This document shows positions 63,201 to 64,000 of a stretch of DNA of 64,000 nucleotides, piece by piece. Made by a program: the position numbers and the translations under genes. Positions within the stretch are counted from its first letter, which is position 1; each line of letters begins with the position of its first letter. The stretch comes from Nelumbo lutea (taxonomy: Eukaryota; Streptophyta; Magnoliopsida; Proteales; Nelumbonaceae), in NCBI GenBank assembly GCA_022828595.1, contig JAKGHH010000008.1:23056378-23120377 (forward strand). The letters run 5' to 3'. The notes beneath the pieces are model-generated. The model was not told where the DNA came from and did not search any database. It saw only the letters and a program-made list of their open reading frames with translations.

Positions 63201-63677
63201 AAGCATGCAAAGAGAGTATTTTAAGAAATTTCTAGGGTTAACTAGGGAAGGTACAGATACATACTTTCAACAAATACCATAACTCCTTTTCTGTTTTTCT
63301 TCTGCTTTAGTTTGCTTAAACATGAGACAATGATCAAAGAATTACAAGGTCATATAGTAGCACCAATCAGCAGATAATCAATTAGATAAGGAATTCCAGA
63401 AAGATTTTATCATTCAATGGCCTTAGAAGAATTCCTATAAAATAATAACAAATAGCCTCTATGGACAACAAAAACAATATATATGCCCATGGTTATTGGT
63501 TTCTTGCAATCATTTTCCACCATGTGTTGGCACATTAGGAGGCAAAATTTATGGAGGTCACATTAACATGCCAAAGAAAATTGTCATACCTTTGGACGTC
63601 CAAGAGTGATAGAAACGTCTTCCCCATCTCTCCTGTCTCTTGGACTAGAGGGGGCAGGAATTTGTTCTCCTATCATA
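13125..63677 (-). CDS. CCC1: cation-chloride cotransporter 1 (SLC12 family), 5' partial, eleven exons in window
   Basis: This gene encodes a membrane cotransporter that moves chloride with K+ and/or Na+; plant CCC1 proteins act in Golgi/TGN and vascular ion homeostasis. Exons (5' to 3'): 63590-63677, 59490-59581, 50597-50711, 49649-49749, 49403-49464, 32506-32730, 25835-25949, 20187-20381, 19059-19459, 17423-17584, 13125-14215. All introns are GT-AG and every split codon (Trp, Leu, Glu, Pro, Asn, Arg, Val, Ala) rejoins in phase, giving 881 residues and one stop. Landmarks: [20 protein letters not shown] at TM1, [37 protein letters not shown], then a ~360-residue cytosolic C-terminal SLC12 domain. 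The N-terminal ~100 residues are encoded right of the window. The gene spans over 50 kb because of transposons in its introns. The plant-CCC assignment is firm; the ion set is inferred. Confidence 0.96.
14216..15854. other. CCC1 intron W10-W11, proximal part
   Basis: AT-rich intronic sequence. The segment 15060-15560 has two similar blocks (around 15100-15250 and 15340-15540: TTTATT...AATATGATGAATA... and ACATCA...GGTTGA), suggesting an old internal duplication or repeat. No coding signal. Confidence 0.45.
15855..16350. mobile_element. truncated hAT-like element, same family as 62510-63145
   Basis: Starts CATAGTTTTCAAGGCACTG and follows the element at 62510 through shared internal blocks (CCCTAGGTTCC, GTGTTGACTGGACAAAATTTT, GAACCCTAACAAATAAGAAA, ATTATAATCTCAAAA). 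It lacks the right terminus, so it is truncated. It contains an AAG microsatellite (16078-16140). Confidence 0.65.
16351..17422. other. CCC1 intron W10-W11, distal part
   Basis: No recognised element. A GA-rich stretch at 16790-16870 and otherwise unique-looking AT-rich sequence. Confidence 0.4.
17423..17584 (-). CDS. CCC1: CCC1 exon W10 (TM12 and membrane exit)
   Basis: Encodes [19 protein letters not shown], a last membrane helix, then [20 protein letters not shown] at the membrane exit (residues 466-518). Acceptor GGTGCAG, donor GGAG|GTATGT; the split codon makes Ala with W11. Confidence 0.96.
18265..18479. mobile_element. hAT-like MITE, 215 bp, 8-bp TSD
   Basis: Left end CAAGGTTCAAAAAATCGATATG; right end in reverse complement CATGGTTCAAAGTATCGATATG. 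It is flanked by GGTACATC on both sides (18257-18264, 18480-18487). Located in the CCC1 intron between W9 and W10, with an A-rich centre. Confidence 0.85.
18488..19058. other. CCC1 intron W9-W10, remainder
   Basis: Degenerate direct motifs (AATCCAATCCAATAG, ATATCCCAATTCAATTCAAT) and a GCAGCCCTAAAT end at about 18862 resemble a diverged MITE related to 33041-33260 (AGGGCTGCAAACGAATT). Borders cannot be set. Confidence 0.35.
19059..19459 (-). CDS. CCC1: CCC1 exon W9 (TM8-11)
   Basis: Encodes residues 332-464, including [60 protein letters not shown] and [17 protein letters not shown]. This is the second half of the transmembrane core. Acceptor CTATGCAG, donor ATTG|GTATGC. Confidence 0.96.
19460..20186. 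other. CCC1 intron W8-W9
   Basis: A 727-bp intron. It contains an A/AT microsatellite (20046-20078) and no recognised element. Confidence 0.6.
20187..20381 (-). CDS. CCC1: CCC1 exon W8 (TM6-7)
   Basis: Encodes [20 protein letters not shown] through TREELLTD (residues 267-330) and two bases of Arg. It holds the conserved [20 protein letters not shown] motif, which includes TM6 residues that coordinate ions in SLC12 structures. Acceptor TTGGTCTCAG, donor ACAG|GTATTT. Confidence 0.96.
20382..21613. other. CCC1 intron W7-W8, part before the chromovirus
   Basis: Mostly unique AT-rich sequence. From 21258 to 21610 it carries a GC-richer repeat with GCGCC/GGCCTAGGCAAGGTG motifs, similar in style to 26470-26735 and the termini of the 62510 element. 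This is probably a decayed hAT-like repeat, but I could not find paired ends. Confidence 0.4.
21614..21935 (-). repeat. 3' LTR of the chromovirus fragment (322 bp)
   Basis: Starts TGTTGAGCC after a purine-rich AAGGGGGCACAAGC tract and ends ATCCCATCA. It holds a TATA-like CTATAAATA and AATAAA in the minus orientation. No 5' partner remains. Confidence 0.7.
21975..23945 (-). pseudogene. chromovirus pol remnant
   Basis: Covers RT end to C-terminal tail in at least four frames. Recognisable pieces are at 23356-23619 (RNase H end), 22813-23283 (integrase H2C2), 22632-22985 (integrase core, with the D and D-x35-E region partly kept) and 22000-22510 (tail). Several stops are TAG where Gln is expected (in the contexts FS*EF, EET*QNE and LP*ED). 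Confidence 0.85.
23951..24740. other. CCC1 intron W7-W8, middle part
   Basis: AT-rich, no recognised element; an AT microsatellite lies at 24703-24722. Confidence 0.45.
24741..25240 (-). pseudogene. LINE 3' tail with RNase H remnant
   Basis: Minus-strand translation gives the RNase H opening [24 protein letters not shown] sequence at ~25180 and the closing [13 protein letters not shown] at ~24840, split across frames. It matches the RNase H tail seen intact at 60956-62032. 5' truncated. Confidence 0.7.
25241..25834. other. CCC1 intron W7-W8, part next to W7
   Basis: No recognised element. GGTGCCATTTGGTAATTCTTG at 25690 resembles a MITE terminus, but no partner was found. Confidence 0.35.
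25835..25949 (-). CDS. CCC1: CCC1 exon W7 (extracellular loop)
   Basis: Encodes [19 protein letters not shown] and [16 protein letters not shown] (residues 229-265) plus two bases of Asn. This hydrophilic loop with the IPDP motif is typical of plant CCCs. Acceptor TTGACACAG, donor TCAA|GTAAGC. Confidence 0.95.
25950..27180. other. CCC1 intron W6-W7, part next to W7
   Basis: Mostly unique AT-rich sequence. From 26465 to 26735 a GC-richer block with CACCTAGG/GGCCTAGGCAAGGTG motifs ends TTTTAAATCACTGG, a typical terminus of plant hAT-like repeats; the other end is unclear. Confidence 0.4.
27290..28075 (+). pseudogene. LINE ORF2 3' remnant (RT zinc-binding domain)
   Basis: Plus-strand translation gives [16 protein letters not shown] and [39 protein letters not shown]. 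This is the plant LINE reverse-transcriptase zinc-binding region (C-x2-C ... H-L). Frames are broken; no RT palm and no clear tail remain. Confidence 0.75.
28596..28858. mobile_element. MITE-like block nested in the hAT-like element
   Basis: Ends CCAAAAAGCGAACAGGGC, a common plant MITE terminus in reverse complement (GCCCTGTTCGCTTTTTGG); it opens CCTGTTATTTTCCTGGGTAC. The inner parts carry repeated GTAAGTGCATTTACC motifs in inverted orientation. Confidence 0.4.
28862..28935 (-). other. tRNA-like / SINE-head segment
   Basis: On the minus strand, CATAGTGGTAGACTTTTAG resembles an A box and GGGTTCAATCC is a B box match about 30 bp downstream. It could be a degenerate tRNA or a SINE head. There is no cloverleaf I can fold with confidence and no TSD. 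Confidence 0.4.
29825..31425 (+). pseudogene. LINE ORF2 3' half (RT thumb, zinc-binding, RNase H) with A-rich tail
   Basis: It opens in the RT C-terminal region ([15 protein letters not shown] at ~30045-30090), passes through the zinc-binding region (~30390-30780, with [11 protein letters not shown] at the end) and reaches RNase H (~30960-31340: [22 protein letters not shown] end in a shifted frame). It ends in an A run at 31409-31421. Many stops and shifts; 5' truncated. Confidence 0.75.
31426..32505. other. CCC1 intron W6-W7, part next to W6
   Basis: AT-rich, with short imperfect repeats of the LINE tail (AGTTTGAATTAT..., CAATTTGAATTA...) at 31430-31640 and a TG microsatellite at 32168-32183. 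No gene. Confidence 0.45.
32506..32730 (-). CDS. CCC1: CCC1 exon W6 (extracellular loop, TM4-5)
   Basis: Encodes residues 154-227: a loop with two N-glycosylation sequons (NVT, NAT), then [40 protein letters not shown] and a following helix. The donor TCAC|GTGAGT leaves C, which joins CT of W7 to make Pro. Confidence 0.95.
32731..33650. other. CCC1 intron W5-W6, part next to W6
   Basis: A MITE-like AGGGCTGCAAACGAATT start at 33043. A LINE-like 3' end on the minus strand at about 33240-33360. Two near-identical 30-bp blocks (CAAAATTTTACAATTTACAA..., at about 33376 and 33523) point to a local duplication or a pair of repeat ends. Confidence 0.4.
33655..33879 (+). mobile_element. retroposon 3' end with poly(A) tract
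   Basis: T-rich 3'-UTR-like sequence ending in a run of more than 20 A at 33857-33878. It looks like the severely 5'-truncated tail of a LINE. No coding domain remains. Confidence 0.5.
34150..34320 (+). pseudogene. LINE RNase H fragment, 5' part of a split copy
   Basis: Encodes [24 protein letters not shown] sequence then [17 protein letters not shown], the first half of the LINE RNase H. The second half resumes at 34905, after an antisense LINE tail. Confidence 0.75.
34400..34906 (-). pseudogene. antisense LINE RNase H fragment nested in another
   Basis: Minus-strand translation gives [31 protein letters not shown] and, in a shifted frame, [14 protein letters not shown] and [13 protein letters not shown]. 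It runs from 34906 to about 34400 and interrupts the plus-strand copy (34150-34320 and 34905-35275). Confidence 0.75.
34905..35275 (+). pseudogene. LINE RNase H fragment, 3' part of the split copy, with poly(A)
   Basis: Encodes [40 protein letters not shown] and the closing AKQGVNRQ, then a 3' UTR and an A-rich tail (35254-35272). Confidence 0.75.
35276..35925 (+). other. purine-rich LINE-like debris left of the outer copia
   Basis: An open stretch at 35386-35691 encodes a Glu/Ser/Arg-rich, low-complexity peptide of unknown family. Together with 48203-48979 on the other side of the outer copia it may form one interrupted retroposon. Confidence 0.4.
35926..36180 (-). repeat. 3' LTR of the outer copia (255 bp)
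   Basis: On the minus strand it starts TGTTAGAGTCAG and ends ACCATTAAACCA. It matches 47941-48202 apart from substitutions and small indels. Confidence 0.85.
36181..38740 (-). pseudogene. outer copia pol, 3' part: integrase, RT, RNase H (decayed)
   Basis: From right to left: integrase core ([17 protein letters not shown] at ~38680), RT (37038-37601, [20 protein letters not shown]; the catalytic box reads VYVNDIF instead of YVDD), RNase H ([20 protein letters not shown] at ~36500-36700) and the last domain (LYCDN-type [14 protein letters not shown] at 36430). Stops and frameshifts are frequent and the YVDD change alone would inactivate RT. Confidence 0.88.
38746..40223 (+). mobile_element. 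solo LTR of a gypsy-type element, 1478 bp, TSD TTTCC
   Basis: Starts TGATGAGAGGAG, ends TAGCTATCA, and is flanked by TTTCC on both sides (38741-38745, 40224-40228). It interrupts the integrase of the outer copia. A TATA-like CTATAATAAAGG lies at about 39325. The 3' end (CCCTGTGGAAACGAT ... GGTGCACTTGC) resembles long LTRs of Athila-type gypsy elements. No internal domain, so a recombined solo LTR. Confidence 0.82.
40229..40866 (-). pseudogene. outer copia: Zn knuckle, protease and pre-integrase segment
   Basis: The minus-strand ORF 40440-40736 carries [17 protein letters not shown]: the protease box D-S-G-A-S-D-H with Ser replaced by Tyr. The CCHC-like [16 protein letters not shown] at 40810-40862 is cut from gag by the insertion of the inner copia. 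Confidence 0.82.
40867..41211 (+). repeat. 5' LTR of the inner copia (345 bp)
   Basis: TGTAGAGAAACTG to GATCATCTTCA. It carries a TATA-like ATATAAATATTAAG region. Relative to the 3' LTR it lacks a 20-bp near-palindrome after GATGTG and has an extra CTGTTATTCTAGTT copy. Confidence 0.95.
41212..41224 (+). other. PBS of the inner copia (initiator Met tRNA)
   Basis: TGGTATCAGAGCC directly follows the 5' LTR, the standard plant copia primer site. Confidence 0.95.
41225..42045 (+). other. leader of the inner copia, gag absent
   Basis: About 820 bp between PBS and the protease ORF with multiple stops in all frames and no gag (UBN2) or CCHC motif. A deletion has probably removed gag. Confidence 0.65.
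42046..45560 (+). pseudogene. inner copia pol (protease, integrase, RT, RNase H), near intact but with TAG stops
   Basis: One frame runs from 42046: protease ([12 protein letters not shown]), GAG-pre-integrase ([14 protein letters not shown]), integrase core ([38 protein letters not shown]), RT ([49 protein letters not shown]) and RNase H ([30 protein letters not shown]). Stops are TAG at 43036, 43717 and 44602. A -1 shift near 45220 moves the final part ([20 protein letters not shown]) to another frame ending at 45560. Catalytic residues are kept. Confidence 0.92.
45510..45860 (+). repeat. 3' LTR of the inner copia (351 bp)
   Basis: TGTAGAGAAACTG to GATCATCTTCA, preceded by the PPT. It contains the near-palindrome GGCCCCATAGCTGTGGGGCC that is absent from the 5' LTR. 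Confidence 0.95.
45923..46459. mobile_element. GC-rich hAT MITE, 537 bp, perfect 17-bp TIR, 8-bp TSD
   Basis: Ends TAGACCTGTTCATGGGC and its exact reverse complement, flanked by GTCACGAC on both sides (45915-45922, 46460-46467). GGCCCGG-rich arms surround an AT-rich core (46110-46240). Inserted in the outer copia gag, 57 bp from the inner copia. Confidence 0.93.
46468..47927 (-). pseudogene. outer copia gag (UBN2-type), decayed
   Basis: Minus-strand translation gives, in several frames, motifs of a copia gag: [12 protein letters not shown] start (~47130), [20 protein letters not shown] and NVYHPL (~46800-46860), [16 protein letters not shown], then [17 protein letters not shown] and a Gly/Arg-rich stretch (46480-46600). 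Multiple TAG/TAA stops. Confidence 0.75.
47928..47940 (-). other. PBS of the outer copia
   Basis: Minus-strand TGGTTTCAGAGCC, one mismatch from the usual TGGTATCAGAGCC, directly after the 5' LTR end. Confidence 0.8.
47941..48202 (-). repeat. 5' LTR of the outer copia (262 bp)
   Basis: On the minus strand it starts TGTAGAGTCGGC at 48202 and ends CATTAAAACA at 47941, next to the PBS. Its visible differences from the 3' LTR mark an insertion older than the inner copia. Confidence 0.87.
48203..48979 (+). other. retroposon-like 3' part right of the outer copia
   Basis: It contains an open stretch (48358-48618) encoding a Lys-rich C-terminus of unknown family, then a 3'-UTR-like region ending AATAAATTTCTGTTTTACCT and a short A run at 48973-48979. 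It is probably the tail of a LINE interrupted by the outer copia. Confidence 0.45.
49084..49132 (-). mobile_element. 17-bp poly(T) insertion with 16-bp target duplication
   Basis: AAATCTCTTTCTTAGG occurs at 49084-49099 and 49117-49132. Between them is only ACTTTTTTTTTTTTGAT. On the minus strand this reads as a poly(A) tail, consistent with a retroposon truncated inside its tail. Confidence 0.6.
49403..49464 (-). CDS. CCC1: CCC1 exon W5 (62 bp)
   Basis: Encodes [20 protein letters not shown] (residues 133-152), with Leu split before and Glu split after. Separated from W4 by the shortest intron in the window (184 bp) and from W6 by the longest (16.7 kb). Donor AGAG|GTAACT. Confidence 0.95.
49649..49749 (-). 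CDS. CCC1: CCC1 exon W4 (TM3)
   Basis: Encodes [33 protein letters not shown] (residues 99-131) plus two bases of Leu. The GGGPYYLI signature is diagnostic of SLC12. Acceptor CTTGTAG, donor CTCT|GTAAGT. Confidence 0.96.
49750..50596. other. CCC1 intron W3-W4
   Basis: An 847-bp intron with unique-looking sequence. No element recognised. Confidence 0.6.
50597..50711 (-). CDS. CCC1: CCC1 exon W3 (TM2)
   Basis: Completes the Trp codon and encodes [38 protein letters not shown] (residues 60-98). Acceptor CTCTTGCAG, donor GAAG|GTATTG. Hydrophobic helix with the conserved [10 protein letters not shown] motif. Confidence 0.95.
50824..51307. mobile_element. LINE tail insertion bounded by 16-bp direct repeats
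   Basis: TCAATTGCAAGGTGGT at 50808-50823 and 51308-51323 brackets 484 bp. The left part looks like a minus-strand retroposon 3' end (ending TTTATTTATTACATAAAAA). The right part (51060-51275) is a plus-strand LINE RNase H tail ([17 protein letters not shown] ... MFWAVL, stop, 3' UTR, AAATAAAATAAAAT). Confidence 0.65.
51324..51700. other. CCC1 intron W2-W3, short unannotated stretch
   Basis: AT-rich; the start (ATTTTTTACAAGTGACAGAAGTTGTATTAATG) resembles a LINE 3' end in reverse. No coding signal. Confidence 0.35.
51701..52420 (+). pseudogene. LINE RNase H tail, strongly decayed
   Basis: Motifs in shifting frames: [30 protein letters not shown]-like ETAKLSF, and [14 protein letters not shown] near 52210. 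A 3'-UTR-like stretch and a TTGATAAAAA end follow at about 52420. Confidence 0.65.
52421..52980. other. CCC1 intron W2-W3, C/T-rich stretch
   Basis: Plus-strand C/T-rich sequence with no recognised protein domain; possibly LINE ORF debris linked to the fragment that follows. Confidence 0.35.
52981..53370 (-). pseudogene. LINE zinc-binding domain fragment
   Basis: Minus-strand [40 protein letters not shown] and LGRINTG align with the same region at 60956 onward ([20 protein letters not shown]). Truncated on both sides. Confidence 0.75.
53371..54261. other. CCC1 intron W2-W3, sequence left of the LINE
   Basis: No recognised element or gene. Confidence 0.5.
54408..56896 (-). pseudogene. LINE ORF2 with intact-looking endonuclease and internally deleted RT
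   Basis: The endonuclease runs from ATG at 56896: [31 protein letters not shown], then a frameshift near 56275 before RLDRFLVS and SNHSPI. The RT finger and most of the palm are absent: the endonuclease end (~56160) is followed within ~50 bp by [18 protein letters not shown]. The catalytic box is [10 protein letters not shown] rather than the usual F-A-D-D-T. The thumb/zinc-binding parts (54565-55550: [42 protein letters not shown]) survive in several frames. Confidence 0.87.
57239..58970 (-). pseudogene. LINE ORF1 (DUF4283-type nucleic-acid-binding protein), frameshifted
   Basis: The 58196-58765 reading encodes the plant LINE/retroelement DUF4283 domain: [53 protein letters not shown]. Further pieces lie at 58780-58998 (N-terminal basic part), 57959-58168 and 57239-57925 (Ser/Pro-rich tail). 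At least three frame breaks. Confidence 0.75.
58995..59489. other. CCC1 intron W2-W3, part next to W2
   Basis: Unique-looking AT-rich intron sequence with an A tract and short GA repeat at 59428-59457. Confidence 0.55.
59490..59581 (-). CDS. CCC1: CCC1 exon W2 (TM1)
   Basis: Encodes [18 protein letters not shown] then [12 protein letters not shown] (residues 30-59) and two bases of a Trp codon. This is the start of the transporter core, TM1 with its unwound centre. Acceptor ATCCTGCAG, donor CTTG|GTAACA. Confidence 0.95.
59857..60121 (+). mobile_element. solo copia-type LTR, 265 bp
   Basis: Starts TGTTAGAGTCGGC, has a TATA box (CTATAAATAAAT, 59988-59999), and ends AACTTTATCA. Flanks are ATTGG and ATTGA (4/5 match). 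No PBS or PPT is attached. The start resembles the outer copia LTR (TGTTAGAGTCAG). Confidence 0.65.
60135..60210. repeat. GA-rich microsatellite
   Basis: GAGAGA runs interrupted by GGGG and AAA. Confidence 0.9.
60211..60940. other. CCC1 intron W1-W2, stretch left of the LINE tail
   Basis: No recognised domain; C/A-rich on the plus strand in 60330-60530. Confidence 0.4.
60941..62166 (+). mobile_element. 5'-truncated LINE tail with intact zinc-binding/RNase H ORF
   Basis: It holds the ORF at 60956-62032 and a 3' UTR ending TTGATAAAAAATATA. ATACAATA occurs just before (~60938) and just after (~62167) and may be a short TSD, though AT-rich matches like this are weak. Confidence 0.75.
60956..62032 (+). 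CDS. LINE-derived ORF2 C-terminus: RT zinc-binding domain plus RNase H, uninterrupted 358 codons
   Basis: Residues ~25-110 form the RT zinc-binding domain ([36 protein letters not shown]). Residues ~215-355 form an RNase H (RVT_3-type) domain with all four acidic positions: NFDGSS, RAEVLGA, EGDSE and [11 protein letters not shown]. The stop at 62032 matches the natural end of related copies ([10 protein letters not shown]). The RT palm is missing, so it is no complete ORF2; the first Met is just the first ATG after truncation. Intactness suggests a recent insertion. Expression as a protein is unproven. Confidence 0.75.
   Translation: MISAVLAYWEPWTFRSGGAFGSYTCASFFRALLPSPLVGLSFPVKDVWCRPIPPKVGSFCWEAFLERVNTGDLLQRKRPNSCLSPHRCVLCKSDGESGYYLLISCQFIKVIWEWFASLFGCRWTPSLNVQSLFTSMPNWPTKRAKIMWRCGRAAICWTVWEERNSRIFSDKERSMDKILETIHIRMIHWLRTLKLTRSWKEIAESGSSRKNLNFCWTPPPHGFTKLNFDGSSIGNPGPSGIGGVIRDEAGNLLAMYSGPIGVGDSLRAEVLGAIEGIQRAKELSIKKLIIEGDSEIVVNWLTEDSSMLWKYSNEKRKFKWLTKDIEIHCTWIKRIANALADGLAKQGVNRNTMFWAAL
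62185..62499 (+). pseudogene. second LINE RNase H fragment, decayed
   Basis: Motifs [20 protein letters not shown], a DSQVVV-like block and a closing [12 protein letters not shown] end (frames broken), directly after the intact copy and interrupted at its end by the hAT-like element. Confidence 0.65.
62510..63145. mobile_element. hAT-like element, 636 bp, 8-bp TSD, GCCTAGG-rich ends
   Basis: Left end CATAGTTTTCAAGGCGCC; right end in reverse complement CACAGTTGTCAAGGTG; both flanks are ATTGATCA (62502-62509, 63146-63153). Sub-terminal CGCCTAGG motifs occur in both arms. A truncated relative lies at 15855-16350. Confidence 0.85.
63154..63589. other. CCC1 intron W1-W2, part next to W1
   Basis: Unique-looking AT-rich sequence, no element recognised. 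Confidence 0.55.
63590..63677 (-). CDS. CCC1: CCC1 exon W1 (first in window)
   Basis: Encodes the cytosolic segment [14 protein letters not shown] through GRPK (residues 1-29 of the part seen). The acceptor TTTTCCAG precedes T, which completes a Ser codon from an exon outside the window. The donor is AAAG|GTATGA. It holds a proline/serine-rich stretch conserved in plant CCCs just before TM1. Confidence 0.93.
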
Positions 63678-63868
63678 CTGGAAAAGAGATCCAATTAAGA
63701 CGTTAAGTAATTACACAAGAGTTGAAATCCATTGCCCAACAGAAATAAATTCTGTACTATCAAGAATGGATAACTACATACTTGACCAAATAAAGGAGAG
63801 CCCAAAAAAATCTGTTCAAGGGTGTTGAAAAATTGGAATGGTACCAACAAGGAAAAACAATAGAAGCC
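63678..63868. other. CCC1 intron upstream of W1, start
   Basis: Intron sequence between the W1 acceptor and the SINE-like segment; nothing recognised. Confidence 0.5.
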
Positions 63869-64000
63869 ATTACTTGGTGTAATGGTAAAATCTCAGACTG
63901 GCAAGCATGGGAACACAGGTTCAAGTCTGAGGGCGGACACATTTTGCAAAAATAAAAAATGCCAAAGGTTAGGACCATAACTGGTCTACCCCTCCCAAGA
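63869..64000 (+). mobile_element. Au-like SINE, partial at window edge
   Basis: A-box-like TGGTGTAATGG (63875-63885) and B-box-like GGTTCAAGTCT (63918-63928), then GGCGGACAC, TTTGC and CTACCCCTCCCA, resembling the order of blocks in plant Au SINEs. The 3' end is at or beyond the window edge. Confidence 0.55.

Overview
The window is nuclear DNA from a flowering plant, probably a woody dicot or early-diverging angiosperm; I do not call the species. The grounds are GT-AG introns of very uneven length, plant Ty3/gypsy Tat and Ty1/copia elements, L1-type LINEs with an RNase H tail, short tRNA-derived SINEs, and many non-autonomous DNA transposons with 8-bp target duplications. The only host gene I can support is one long minus-strand gene for a cation-chloride cotransporter (CCC1, SLC12 family). 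Its stop codon is at 13125 and at least eleven exons run up to 63677; the exon(s) for the N-terminal ~100 residues lie beyond the right edge. All eleven exons join in phase with no stop, giving 881 residues in the window.

Left region (1-8941): a minus-strand Ty3/gypsy element of the Tat lineage. It shows a 975-bp 5' LTR (7967-8941), a PBS, and a gag-pol of about 1,940 codons in one frame, broken by five nonsense codons and one frameshift. Pol carries two RNase H domains. Downstream there is an opposite-strand, intron-containing extra ORF (1-1845). The 3' LTR is left of the window. The element sits in an older LINE whose RT remnant flanks it (8942-9345).

Intergenic region (8942-13124): a 1.15-kb hAT-like element with an 8-bp target duplication that appears to carry fragments of a short-chain dehydrogenase gene, a 135-bp SINE with an 18-bp target duplication, and MITE-like debris. 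No convincing host gene is present.

The gene (13125-63677): several introns have been inflated by transposable elements. The 5.5-kb intron between W8 and W7 holds a chromovirus fragment. The 6.6-kb intron between W7 and W6 holds LINE tails and a hAT-like element. The 16.7-kb intron between W6 and W5 holds a layered stack: LINE debris, then a minus-strand copia (35926-48202), which itself contains a solo gypsy LTR (38746-40223), a complete copia with LTRs, PBS, PPT and TSD (40867-45860) and a GC-rich hAT MITE (45923-46459). The 8.8-kb intron between W3 and W2 holds a nearly full-length LINE with a 15-bp TSD (54277-58979). The 4.0-kb intron between W2 and W1 holds a solo copia LTR, an intact LINE-derived zinc-binding/RNase H ORF and another hAT-like element. 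Despite this load every exon junction is clean, so the gene looks functional while nearly all transposon ORFs are decayed. That decay is dominated by TAG codons at positions where CAG is expected.
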